From: an uncultured Bacilli bacterium
Lineage (GTDB): Bacteria > Bacillota_I > Bacilli_A > RF39 > UBA660
Direction: 5' to 3'
DNA length: 8,889 bases
Assembly (NCBI GenBank): GCA_947631365.1
Contig: CANRLB010000045.1
Coordinates: 1 to 8,889, forward strand
In this document: one piece after another, positions 1 to 6,293 of the stretch
How positions within the stretch are numbered: the first letter of the stretch is position 1
How the letters are laid out: each line of letters opens with the position of its first letter
Program-made: the position numbers and the translations under genes
The notes under the pieces: generated by a model
Database searches by the model: none
The model's input: only the letters and a program-made list of their open reading frames with translations
Told to the model about the DNA's origin: nothing

Positions 1-524
1 CTGGTTTTTCTATTTAAAGATACGGAAATTTTTTTATTTAAAATAATAGAGCTAACTTGATTGCCAAAAGTTATAATCACCTTAGGTTTAATTATATCTA
101 TTTCTTGAAATAATAAGTTCAAATATTTTTTTAATACCTCATCTGGTAATGGTCTTGCATCAAGTTGGGTACATTTTCCTAAGTTTGTAATAAATATTTT
201 ATTATTAGCTATCTCTTCATAAACATAATCACAAAATTCATAATCCCAATCCTTAGGTTTCTTTGCTTGAATTTCTTTATATAAACTTTCGCTTAATAAA
301 TTAACTTCATAAAATAGTTTCCATATATTTTTAATTCCAAGCCAAGGCGATTTTCTACCTTTCCATGATTTCTCGCTAGCAATATTTTTACCCGTTGGAT
401 TCATAAAGACCAAACAAATATCTGGATTTTCTTCACATCCACCATTATAGATAGAATCTAGTTCTTTTGCGCCATATTTGATTTGCAATTTATCATAATC
501 TTTTTTTAAATCAGCTATTTTCAA
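1..524 (-). CDS. Uracil-DNA glycosylase superfamily protein, 3' end cut off by window
   Basis: My own translation of the minus strand gives 174 residues running off the window edge. The only well-placed start is TTG (522-524), eight bases after an AGGAG ribosome binding site. The ATG between them opens only a three-codon frame. Three blocks recall the uracil-DNA-glycosylase fold: FMNPTGKN (residues 40-47), in the place of the catalytic-loop motif after the first strand; TNLGKC (113-118), followed by a conserved-looking P-L-P; and KPKVIITFGNQ (146-156), matching the 'P-x-hydrophobic-G' core strand of family 4/5-like enzymes. Such proteins usually remove uracil from DNA or are uncharacterised relatives. 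Cysteines are at 30, 37, 98 and 118. They do not clearly match the 4Fe-4S pattern of family 4, so the exact subfamily and activity are uncertain. It lies 40 bases after rarA with no terminator between, so co-transcription of two genome-maintenance genes is likely. Confidence 0.72.
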   Translation of the reverse strand, partial: MKIADLKKDYDKLQIKYGAKELDSIYNGGCEENPDICLVFMNPTGKNIASEKSWKGRKSPWLGIKNIWKLFYEVNLLSESLYKEIQAKKPKDWDYEFCDYVYEEIANNKIFITNLGKCTQLDARPLPDEVLKKYLNLLFQEIDIIKPKVIITFGNQVSSIILNKKISVSLNRKT

Positions 525-564
525 ATGTTCATCTCCTATTTAATATAAAACAAAAAAATAATAT

Positions 565-1893
565 CTACTTGTTTTGACGATGTGTAGCTTTCCAATTTTT
601 TATTTGTTCTAATCTTTCTTTAAAACGAATTTCATTTCCTTGACTTTGGGGATGATAATAAACTTTCCCTACTAATGAAGGCGGTAAGCATTCCATCGTT
701 GTTAATTTATCTTTATTATCATGAGCATAAAGATAACCTTTACCATAATTTAAATCTTGCATTAATTTAGTTGGGGCATTACGAATAATAAGGGGTACTG
801 GTTCACTAAGCATTCTTTTAGCATCTTCACTTGCCAATTGATAAGCAACATCACATGAATTAGATTTTGGAGCAAGAGACATATAAATAACAGCTTCTGC
901 TAAGTGAACATTACACTCAGGCATTCCAAGAAAATGGCAAGCATGATAAACATTTATGGCCACATTTAAAGCATTGGTGTCAGATAAACCAATATCTTCG
1001 GATGCAAATCTTATTATTCTTCTTGCTATATAAAGAGGATCTTCACCAGCTTCCAACATTCTAGAAAGCCAATAGATGGCGGCATCTGGATCACTATTAC
1101 GCATTGATTTATGTAATGCTGAAATAATATTATAATGTTCTTCCCCATTTTTATCATATAAAAAGGTCTTTTTAGTTAAACATTCTTCAATGATATCTTT
1201 AGAAATATTTATAGTACCATTTTGAGTTATCTCGCCATTTATAACTATCATATCTAAAGTAGTTAAGGCTACTCTAGCATCACCATTAGCAAAAGAGGCA
1301 ATTATTTTTAAATTATCTTCTGATATATTAATTTTTTCTTTGCCAAAGCCTCTTTCATCACAAATTGCTCTTTTTAATAGTTCTAAAATATCTTCGCTAG
1401 TTAATTCTTTCAACACAAATACTTTACATCTAGAAAGTAAGGCATTATTTACCTCAAAAGATGGATTTTCTGTTGTAGCGCCAATTAAAATGATTGATCC
1501 TTTTTCAACAAATGGCAGGAAAGCATCTTGTTGAGCTTTATTAAACCGGTGTATTTCATCTACAAAAACGATTGTCTTTATCCCTAATTTTTTATTATTT
1601 TCCGCTTCTTCCATTACAACTTTTATTTCTTTAATTCCGGATGTAACGGCCGAAAAAGTAATAAAGTTAGACTTCGTATATTTGGCAATAATTTTGGCTA
1701 AAGTTGTCTTTCCTACTCCCGGAGGTCCCCAAAAAATCATTGATGAAATATTATCACTTTCAATCATCTTTTTTAAAATTTTATTATCACCAATTAAATG
1801 CTTCTGACCTACAAACTCTTCTAAAGATCTAGGCCGCATCCGTTCTGCTAAAGGCTCATTCATTTTTGATTCAAATAATGATGTTTGCTCCAT
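565..1893 (-). CDS. rarA: Replication-associated recombination protein A (RarA/MgsA), AAA+ ATPase
   Basis: This is a 442-residue clamp-loader-like AAA+ ATPase, a normal length for the family (E. coli RarA is about 447). RarA acts at stalled or damaged replication forks and binds single-stranded DNA-binding protein and DNA ends. Visible motifs are RMRPRSLEEFVGQ after the N terminus, Walker A GPPGVGKTT (56-64), Walker B with DEIHRF (112-117), the sensor-1 region GATTENPSFEVN (138-149) and the arginine-finger segment LLSRC (152-156). The C-terminal part carries the family's tetramerisation-type region, with SRMLEAGEDP, IARRI and ASEDIGL. The frame stays open to 1944, but I chose the ATG at 1893 because GGAAGTGAT precedes it at good spacing and the upstream codons overlap the preceding gene's terminator. 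With this start the protein begins MEQTSLFES, which includes a QxxLF clamp-binding-like motif. I see no convincing promoter of its own; read-through from the upstream gene is likely. Confidence 0.96.
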   Translation of the reverse strand: MEQTSLFESKMNEPLAERMRPRSLEEFVGQKHLIGDNKILKKMIESDNISSMIFWGPPGVGKTTLAKIIAKYTKSNFITFSAVTSGIKEIKVVMEEAENNKKLGIKTIVFVDEIHRFNKAQQDAFLPFVEKGSIILIGATTENPSFEVNNALLSRCKVFVLKELTSEDILELLKRAICDERGFGKEKINISEDNLKIIASFANGDARVALTTLDMIVINGEITQNGTINISKDIIEECLTKKTFLYDKNGEEHYNIISALHKSMRNSDPDAAIYWLSRMLEAGEDPLYIARRIIRFASEDIGLSDTNALNVAINVYHACHFLGMPECNVHLAEAVIYMSLAPKSNSCDVAYQLASEDAKRMLSEPVPLIIRNAPTKLMQDLNYGKGYLYAHDNKDKLTTMECLPPSLVGKVYYHPQSQGNEIRFKERLEQIKNWKATHRQNK

Positions 1894-1917
1894 ATTTATC
1901 ACTTCCTTTTTCTTAGT

Positions 1918-1941
1918 AAAAAAACTTGGTTTAACCAAGTT
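1918..1941 (-). terminator. Intrinsic terminator after the 310-residue membrane protein
   Basis: The inverted repeat AACTTGG (1923-1929) and CCAAGTT (1935-1941) forms a 7-bp stem with a 5-base loop. On the minus strand it runs straight into seven T residues (1918-1924 as A on the plus strand). It begins four bases after the stop codon of the membrane-protein gene. The rarA start lies only 25 bases further on, so some read-through must feed rarA unless a promoter is hidden here. Confidence 0.75.
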
Positions 1942-1944
1942 CAA

Positions 1945-2877
1945 TTATTTTTTAAATATTAAACTTTTATATTCTAAAGTTTTATTTTTCTTATCATAGT
2001 TTAATTTTAAAGTATCATTTTCTGTATATGTATAGAAATAACCAGATTCATACTCATATTCTAATAAAACATTTTTATTACTTTTATCATAATGCCAATG
2101 GCATTCTTTAACATTATCTACAAGTTCTATAATCTCACAAGTTCCATCCCTATTTAAAGTAATAACATTATCTTGATAAGAATAAGATCCCACTAACTTT
2201 CTTTCTGTCCCAAAAATAAAGAAAACAAATTTAATTATACCAATTATGCAAATCAAACTAGCTAAACCAAAAAGAATATAAGAAATATATTTATACATAC
2301 TCTCATTAAGCAAATTTTTTTCTTCATATTCATTTAATATTTTCTCATTATCATTAGTAATTAATTCAGTTAATTTATCTTTAAATTCTTGATTATTCCA
2401 TGTCCAAAATATAAGAGGAAAACTATGATATTGATGAATAATTATTGCTCTAAAAATCCAAAACAAATTAAGAGTACTAACTTTTGTAATTTTAGTTAAA
2501 GGTATACTTTCTTCACTTCTTTTAAAAGGAAAATAAGTCTCCTTATAAACTTCTTTTTTAGTTAAACATAAAATTGTTTTAACTGCACAATTATAAAGCC
2601 AATTTAAAAATAAATAAAATACAAAGATAAATAATAAAAATATAATTTCTAAACCAATTCTTCTGAAAAAGCCATATTCTAAACTAGCTATCGGCCCTCT
2701 TAAAATAAATACTGTACCACCTAAAAAGCACAAACCTAAAATGACTAAAAATATTTTATCTAAAACACTGATAAATAAAACTCTTGAAGTCACTATTGCC
2801 TGTTGCTTTTTTTCACTACTCTCCTTTACTTTTTCATTTTCTTTTTCTAAAGTTTCTTTTTTTATTTCTTTTGCCAT
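1945..2877 (-). CDS. Three-helix membrane protein with possible PH-like and lipocalin-like domains
   Basis: I do not recognise this 310-residue protein as a named family. A lysine- and glutamate-rich N-terminal segment (1-29) precedes two hydrophobic helices (about 37-59 and 74-98). A soluble stretch follows (about 98-175, with LTKKEVYKETYFPFKRSEESIPLTKI in its first part). Its pairing after two membrane helices resembles bacterial PH-domain (DUF304-type) proteins. A third helix spans about 197-222. The C-terminal region (226-310) starts LVGSYSYQDNVITLNRDGTC and continues as alternating strand-like segments rich in Tyr and charged residues. This looks like the small lipocalin-like domains of Firmicute membrane proteins. 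Predicted topology puts the PH-like part inside and the C-terminal domain outside the cell. An AAAGGAT ribosome binding site precedes the ATG. The gene has its own promoter and terminator, so it is monocistronic apart from read-through. The domain calls are inference from sequence pattern. Confidence 0.85.
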   Translation of the reverse strand: MAKEIKKETLEKENEKVKESSEKKQQAIVTSRVLFISVLDKIFLVILGLCFLGGTVFILRGPIASLEYGFFRRIGLEIIFLLFIFVFYLFLNWLYNCAVKTILCLTKKEVYKETYFPFKRSEESIPLTKITKVSTLNLFWIFRAIIIHQYHSFPLIFWTWNNQEFKDKLTELITNDNEKILNEYEEKNLLNESMYKYISYILFGLASLICIIGIIKFVFFIFGTERKLVGSYSYQDNVITLNRDGTCEIIELVDNVKECHWHYDKSNKNVLLEYEYESGYFYTYTENDTLKLNYDKKNKTLEYKSLIFKK

Positions 2878-2899
2878 TTAAATTATCCTTTCTGTAATT

Positions 2900-2929
2900 A
2901 TTTTAAATTTTTTTTACATATTTTGTCAA
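2900..2929 (-). promoter_or_regulatory. Sigma-A-type promoter for the 310-residue membrane protein
   Basis: On the minus strand a perfect -35 TTGACA (2924-2929) is followed after 18 bases by a -10 TAAAAT (2900-2905). The start codon is 23 bases downstream of the -10 box, leaving room for a short leader and the AAAGGAT site. Confidence 0.6.
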
Positions 2930-2961
2930 TGATATTCTATTTAATTAAAGAAAAAATAATT

Positions 2962-2987
2962 AAAAAAACTAAACTATTATAGTTTAG
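2962..2987 (-). terminator. Intrinsic terminator of the rplS-lepB unit, overlapping the lepB stop codon
   Basis: A perfect 8-bp stem is formed by CTAAACTA (2969-2976) and TAGTTTAG (2980-2987) with a 3-base loop. It is followed on the minus strand by seven T residues (2962-2968). The lepB stop codon (2984-2986) lies inside the upstream arm. Confidence 0.85.
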
Positions 2988-3469
2988 TCGACATGGCCAA
3001 ATTTATTAAAAGGAAATATAATAAAATTCACTGTTCCTTCAATTTCTTCTTTTTTAATAATACCTAAAACTCTACTATCTAGAGAAACAGTTCTATTATC
3101 ACCCATTAAAAAATATTCATCTTCCCCCAAAGTATAACTTGGAAAACTTCCGGTAATACCTGTAGCATATGGATCTTCTAAAACCTCACCATTAATATAT
3201 AATTTTTCATTATCATATCTAATTGTTTCCCCAGGAAGTCCTATAACTCTTTTAATTAAGTTATCTCCTTCTACGCTTTTATTAACTACTACTATATCAA
3301 ATCTTTCATAATTAGTATCATATTTCTTTAACATCATAATTTCATTACCTAAAAGTGTAGGATTCATACTATTTCCTTGCACAATTATGGGAGTAACTAC
3401 AAAAGTTCTTATTAGCATCACAACTACAATAATTACTAAATAAGGAATTAATTCTTTAATTATTTTCAT
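2984..3469 (-). CDS. lepB: Type I signal peptidase
   Basis: This 161-residue membrane-anchored serine protease cleaves signal peptides from exported proteins on the outer face of the cytoplasmic membrane. It has one N-terminal membrane anchor (about 7-25) with the catalytic domain outside, as in short Gram-positive SipS-type enzymes. The nucleophile Ser34 lies in QGNSMNPTL and the general base Lys73 in NLIKRVIGLPGE. The later signature blocks are GDNR (123-126) and SLDSR (129-133), then GII. All signature boxes are present, so it should be active. A clean AAAGGAG site precedes the ATG. The gene follows rplS after 39 bases with an attenuator-like hairpin between, so expression is probably by partial read-through from the rplS promoter. 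Likely clients in this window include the CAP-domain protein, if its N-terminal helix is cleaved at all. Confidence 0.95.
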   Translation of the reverse strand: MKIIKELIPYLVIIVVVMLIRTFVVTPIIVQGNSMNPTLLGNEIMMLKKYDTNYERFDIVVVNKSVEGDNLIKRVIGLPGETIRYDNEKLYINGEVLEDPYATGITGSFPSYTLGEDEYFLMGDNRTVSLDSRVLGIIKKEEIEGTVNFIIFPFNKFGHVD

Positions 3470-3485
3470 TTTATTCTCCTTTAAT

Positions 3486-3516
3486 AAAAAGAAATTAAGG
3501 CTAATACCTTAATTTC
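3486..3516 (-). terminator. Terminator or attenuator between rplS and lepB
   Basis: A perfect 10-bp stem, GAAATTAAGG (3491-3500) with CCTTAATTTC (3507-3516), has a 6-base loop and leads on the minus strand into five T residues (3486-3490). The upstream arm contains the rplS stop codon (3509-3511). The tail is short and lepB begins only 16 bases on with no room for a promoter. Partial termination, giving more L19 than LepB mRNA, is the simplest reading. Confidence 0.75.
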
Positions 3517-3850
3517 TTTCTTTAACCTTATAGCCTTTACGCATCTTTTTAATAAAGTAAAGTTTACTTCTTCTAACCATTCCTTTTTTCAAGACTACTA
3601 TTTTATCAATAGTTGGGGCATTTACTGGAAATATTCTTGTTACGCCAACACCACTTGATGTTTTACGAACAGAAAATGTTTCAGATACACTTCCACCTTT
3701 TTTAGCTATTACTAAGCCTTCAAAAGCTTGGATTCTTTCTTTTTTACCTTCTTTTACCCATACATCAACACGAACTGTGTCTCCAACTTGAAATTCAGGA
3801 ATGTCTTTACGTATTTGACGAGCATTTATTTTATCAACTAAATTAGCCAT
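3509..3850 (-). CDS. rplS: Large-subunit ribosomal protein L19
   Basis: This is a 113-residue ribosomal protein (family usually 114-120) that lies at the interface of the 30S and 50S subunits. The sequence MANLVDKINARQIRKDIPEFQVGDTVRV and the later blocks RIQAFEGLVI, SETFSVRKTSSGVGVTRIFP and YFIKKMRKG are typical of L19. The frame can be extended by three codons to a GTG. I chose the ATG at 3850 because AAAGGAG lies eight bases before it, while the GTG would sit almost on top of that site. In Bacillota rplS usually follows rimM and trmD directly. Here two unrelated genes separate it from trmD, and it has its own strong promoter and a structured leader. Confidence 0.98.
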   Translation of the reverse strand: MANLVDKINARQIRKDIPEFQVGDTVRVDVWVKEGKKERIQAFEGLVIAKKGGSVSETFSVRKTSSGVGVTRIFPVNAPTIDKIVVLKKGMVRRSKLYFIKKMRKGYKVKERN

Positions 3851-3883
3851 CAGATACACTCCTTTCTAATAAATAATTTTACC

Positions 3884-3921
3884 TGTAATCATTAATATAT
3901 ATTTTCTTTAAGCGGATTACA
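3884..3921 (-). promoter_or_regulatory. Structured 5' leader of rplS, possible L19 autoregulatory element
   Basis: The rplS leader is about 80 bases long. On the RNA, TGTAATC (3915-3921) can pair with GATTACA (3884-3890) to close a 7-bp stem over a 24-base loop. The stem ends about 26 bases before the ribosome binding site. Firmicute rplS leaders are known to carry an L19-binding autoregulatory structure. I infer that this hairpin could be its counterpart, but I have not matched it to a consensus. Confidence 0.4.
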
Positions 3922-3939
3922 TACCTTTGGGCACTAATC

Positions 3940-3968
3940 ATTATAGCACAACTTATTGTGGGTTTCAA
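3940..3968 (-). promoter_or_regulatory. Strong sigma-A-type promoter for rplS-lepB
   Basis: On the minus strand -35 TTGAAA (3963-3968) and a perfect -10 TATAAT (3940-3945) are separated by exactly 17 bases. This is the best promoter in the window, in keeping with the high demand for a ribosomal protein. It lies within 30 bases of the end of the upstream gene. Confidence 0.8.
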
Positions 3969-3986
3969 CTAATTTTTTAAAGGCTA

Positions 3987-4814
3987 TTATAAATATTTTC
4001 TCTCTTTTAATAATCTTCTAACATTTTCTATATCTTTTGATTCGGGATTTTTATAAAGATTATTAATAATTTCTTTTTTAAACTCCCGTTGTTCTTTTGA
4101 ATAATCAAGGGTTGTACCTAAATATTCACCATTTGTACGTGTTAATAAATCTTGATTTGCTAATAAAACTTTACCTGTAATAAAACAGCACGGAATTAAT
4201 TTTCGAAAATCATTTAGAAACGCATTAAATAAAGGAGTTTTAAGTAATGAGCTTTTATATTCATCAAAATTATTTAATACATCTGATAAATCATCTATCC
4301 AAAAATGATTAAGATAAAAATATATATCATCATCTAAATATCTACCATAGTTAATCATTAATTTTAAAAATCTTTCAAAGGCTTGTAAAAAATGTTTTTC
4401 TTTTTCAATATCAGCAATATCATAAGAGTTTATAGGATTATCTCCTAAATCTTCTTTTTCAATAAAAGTTTCAGCTAAATCCAAAGGAAATATATCATCT
4501 TTATAATCCCCACAGCCAATATGTTTGAAAATTAAATCTTCTGGAACATCATATTCAAGAATTGTACAAGTACTACTACTTAAATGGTGAAAATTACTTA
4601 GAAAACTATTACCAATAGCTACGGCATCTTCAACAAATAAAAAAAAATATTTTCCTATTTTACCTCCACAGTCTAAATTATTGAATTTATGTGGTGTTTT
4701 TCTTGGAACACTAGCATAACCCATTTGATAATATATTTCTTCCGGACAAGTTCTTGCATTATTAAGTCTTTCTCTAGTAGCAAAACCATTTGGAACAACT
4801 CGATAAATTTTCAT
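3987..4814 (-). CDS. Protein of unknown function, 275 residues
   Basis: I do not recognise this family. The frame is open from 4835. The ATG at 4814 is the likely start because AGGGGG precedes it at good spacing and the product then begins MKIYRVVPNGF. There is no signal peptide or membrane helix, so it should be cytoplasmic. Notable blocks are YRVVP (4-8), the strand-like KYFFLFVEDAVAIGNSF (55-71), then TCTILEYDVPEDLIFKHIG (82-100), and a helical, acidic C-terminal half (about 130-275) ending in a basic KERKYL. A leading YR strand, a hydrophobic strand followed by an EDA helix, and an ILEYDVP strand loosely recall ADP-ribosyltransferase-like folds such as RES or Tpt1-type proteins. This is speculation from pattern only. 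The gene has its own promoter and sits between the CAP-domain gene and rplS, interrupting the usual trmD-rplS pairing. Confidence 0.85.
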   Translation of the reverse strand: MKIYRVVPNGFATRERLNNARTCPEEIYYQMGYASVPRKTPHKFNNLDCGGKIGKYFFLFVEDAVAIGNSFLSNFHHLSSSTCTILEYDVPEDLIFKHIGCGDYKDDIFPLDLAETFIEKEDLGDNPINSYDIADIEKEKHFLQAFERFLKLMINYGRYLDDDIYFYLNHFWIDDLSDVLNNFDEYKSSLLKTPLFNAFLNDFRKLIPCCFITGKVLLANQDLLTRTNGEYLGTTLDYSKEQREFKKEIINNLYKNPESKDIENVRRLLKERKYL

Positions 4815-4840
4815 AATATTTCCCCCTAAAATCAAGAGGT

Positions 4841-4868
4841 ATTATAACATATTTTAATGGTTTGCCAA
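4841..4868 (-). promoter_or_regulatory. Sigma-A-type promoter for the 275-residue protein
   Basis: On the minus strand -35 TTGGCA (4863-4868) and a perfect -10 TATAAT (4841-4846) are 16 bases apart, 26 bases before the start codon. A large inverted repeat begins four bases upstream of the -35 box. Confidence 0.65.
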
Positions 4869-4872
4869 GCAA

Positions 4873-4947
4873 TAATTAAATATCTGTAATATCTAAATCC
4901 TAAGCTATCCTTTTGCCATCAATCAATAGATTCTTGATATTTAATTA
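4873..4947. repeat. Perfect 12-bp inverted repeat spanning 75 bases in the longest gap
   Basis: TAATTAAATATC (4873-4884) is the exact reverse complement of GATATTTAATTA (4936-4947). Inside it a second short pair, ATCTA with TAGAT, extends the fold after small internal loops, leaving a terminal region of about 30 bases. There is no T-run after either arm, so it does not look like an ordinary terminator. It lies between the end of the CAP-domain gene and the promoter of the 275-residue gene. It could be a structured RNA element, a decayed miniature mobile element or a chance AT-rich palindrome. Confidence 0.6.
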
Positions 4948-4984
4948 GAAAATAACCAATGCCCTTTTATTTGCTTAAGAACCT

Positions 4985-5854
4985 TTAATCACTAAATATT
5001 TGAACCCAATAAGTATTACCATTAAAATTTATTAAGCCAATTCCTATTTTATTATAATTACTATTAATCATATTTTCATAATGTCCTTTACTATTTCTCC
5101 ATCCAATAGTTACTTTTTTACTATTTTGATAACCATAAGCAATATTTTCTCCCATAGCATTATATCTAATTTTTAAATCACTTGCTAATTTAGTAACATT
5201 ACTACCATCAGGTCTAGTATGACTAAAATCATTATAATAAAGAAGTTCTAAAGCTCTTATATTGGCTATTAAACTTAAATTATCATCAAGAACTAAAGAA
5301 GGCACTCCTACTTCTTCTCGATATTTATTGGTATAAAATAATACTTCATTACAAACATTTCTATTATTACTAACCATATTTAAAGCTTCTTTTTTTAAAT
5401 CAGTTAATGAAGCATTGTAATTACTGTTATCTACTAATCTTTTAACGCTTTTTTTAGTTTTAATTCCATCTTTTATTTCATAAGTTATCTCATCATAAAC
5501 AACTGTTCCATATTTTTCAGAAACAATTTTAATTTCTTTCAAATCATTACTTTCTAATTCAGTAATATCATCTTTTTCATTTACTTTTTCTTTAGGATTA
5601 ATAACACTTTCTTCTAGCACTTTATTATTTTTATAAGCTACTTTATCGTTTTCTTTACTACCCTCCTCTTTTTTAGCATCTTCGCTAAAATCTCCAACTG
5701 AGGAATTAATAGTAAAATTTTCCTCAATTACATTACTATATGGCTTAATATTTTTTATGTTTTTTACATCATTAAAAACATTTTTACCAATAAAAATGCA
5801 AATTACAAAAAACCATAACCCCAAACTTAAAACCACCAACTTATTCTTTTTCAT
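4985..5854 (-). CDS. CAP-domain (SCP/PR-1, YkwD-like) extracellular protein
   Basis: This 289-residue protein has an N-terminal hydrophobic helix (about 6-23) after a lysine cluster, acting as a signal peptide or uncleaved anchor. A charged, low-complexity linker (about 50-105, rich in Lys, Glu, Asp and Asn) may cross the cell wall. A middle segment (about 106-165) follows, then a C-terminal CAP domain (about 170-288). CAP signatures are NKYREEVGVPSLVLDDNL (176-193), SHTRPDG (211-217, His212), GENIAYG (235-241), Trp252 and SKGHYENM (255-262, His258), followed by GIG and YWVQIF. The two histidines and the glutamates of GENIA and HYENM are the usual CAP cavity residues. The function of bacterial CAP proteins of this kind is poorly defined; spore-coat, cell-wall and secreted roles are known for relatives. 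AGGGG precedes the ATG and the gene has its own promoter. No clear terminator follows. Confidence 0.93.
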   Translation of the reverse strand: MKKNKLVVLSLGLWFFVICIFIGKNVFNDVKNIKNIKPYSNVIEENFTINSSVGDFSEDAKKEEGSKENDKVAYKNNKVLEESVINPKEKVNEKDDITELESNDLKEIKIVSEKYGTVVYDEITYEIKDGIKTKKSVKRLVDNSNYNASLTDLKKEALNMVSNNRNVCNEVLFYTNKYREEVGVPSLVLDDNLSLIANIRALELLYYNDFSHTRPDGSNVTKLASDLKIRYNAMGENIAYGYQNSKKVTIGWRNSKGHYENMINSNYNKIGIGLINFNGNTYWVQIFSD

Positions 5855-5886
5855 AAAAAATCCCCTACTTAACTATATCCACTTTA

Positions 5887-5915
5887 ATTATATAGTTTTT
5901 TAGGGAAATAAGCAA
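5887..5915 (-). promoter_or_regulatory. Sigma-A-type promoter for the CAP-domain gene
   Basis: On the minus strand -35 TTGCTT (5910-5915) and a perfect -10 TATAAT (5887-5892) are separated by 17 bases, 32 bases before the start codon. The -35 box starts seven bases after the stop of the preceding operon. Confidence 0.6.
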
Positions 5916-5921
5916 CACTTT

Positions 5922-6293
5922 TTATCTACCGCGATTATTTGTTATAACTGGTACTTTTTGATCTAATAATAAAAGCATATTTAAATATTTATCTAAAAGT
6001 TCTTTACTTATTAAATTAAAATATTTACTTAATAAGATATTTCTTAAATCATCTATTTTTATTAAAGCTAGTTCCGTATCTGACTCAGTTGTATCTTCAT
6101 TATTTAAACTCATTATCATATATAGTAAAGCTCGATACTTTTTATTAAAATTATCATCAATTATTTTTTCAATTAAAGATTGATCATAAATAGTAATTTT
6201 TATATTATTATTCTTTTTACTTAATGTAAGACCATTTTGATCATGATCTTCAATTATTTCAAAATCACATTTAACTTGTTCTAATTTAATCAT
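5922..6293 (-). CDS. Small protein of unknown function, translationally coupled to trmD
   Basis: This is a 123-residue soluble protein with no recognised domain. The N-terminal half looks beta-rich (KCDFEIIEDHDQNGLTLSKKNNNIKITIYD) and the C-terminal half helical (about 38-112, with repeated leucines near LLDKYLNMLLLLDQK). It is acidic in the middle (NNEDTTESDTE) and ends in a short basic NNRGR tail. The start codon overlaps the trmD stop by eight bases. A GGAG site at proper spacing sits inside the end of trmD, so it is a genuine operon member rather than a shadow frame. Linkage to trmD and rimM hints at a role near translation or RNA modification, but nothing in the sequence shows one. Confidence 0.8.
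   Translation of the reverse strand: MIKLEQVKCDFEIIEDHDQNGLTLSKKNNNIKITIYDQSLIEKIIDDNFNKKYRALLYMIMSLNNEDTTESDTELALIKIDDLRNILLSKYFNLISKELLDKYLNMLLLLDQKVPVITNNRGR

Noticed and set aside
1340..1534. 64-residue open frame on the plus strand
   Set aside because: It lies wholly inside rarA on the opposite strand, has no ribosome binding site or recognisable product, and rarA motifs are intact across it.
1894..1944. N-terminal extension of RarA by 17 residues
   Set aside because: It overlaps the upstream terminator, lacks a ribosome binding site and is not part of the RarA family sequence.
2941..2963. Second hairpin (TTAATTA with TAATTAA) after the lepB terminator
   Set aside because: The arms contain only A and T, as expected by chance in this DNA, and a better terminator ends just before it.
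4948..4984. Terminator after the CAP-domain gene
   Set aside because: Only a weak AT-rich pairing (AAATAA with TTATTT over an 11-base loop) is visible, with no good T-tract.
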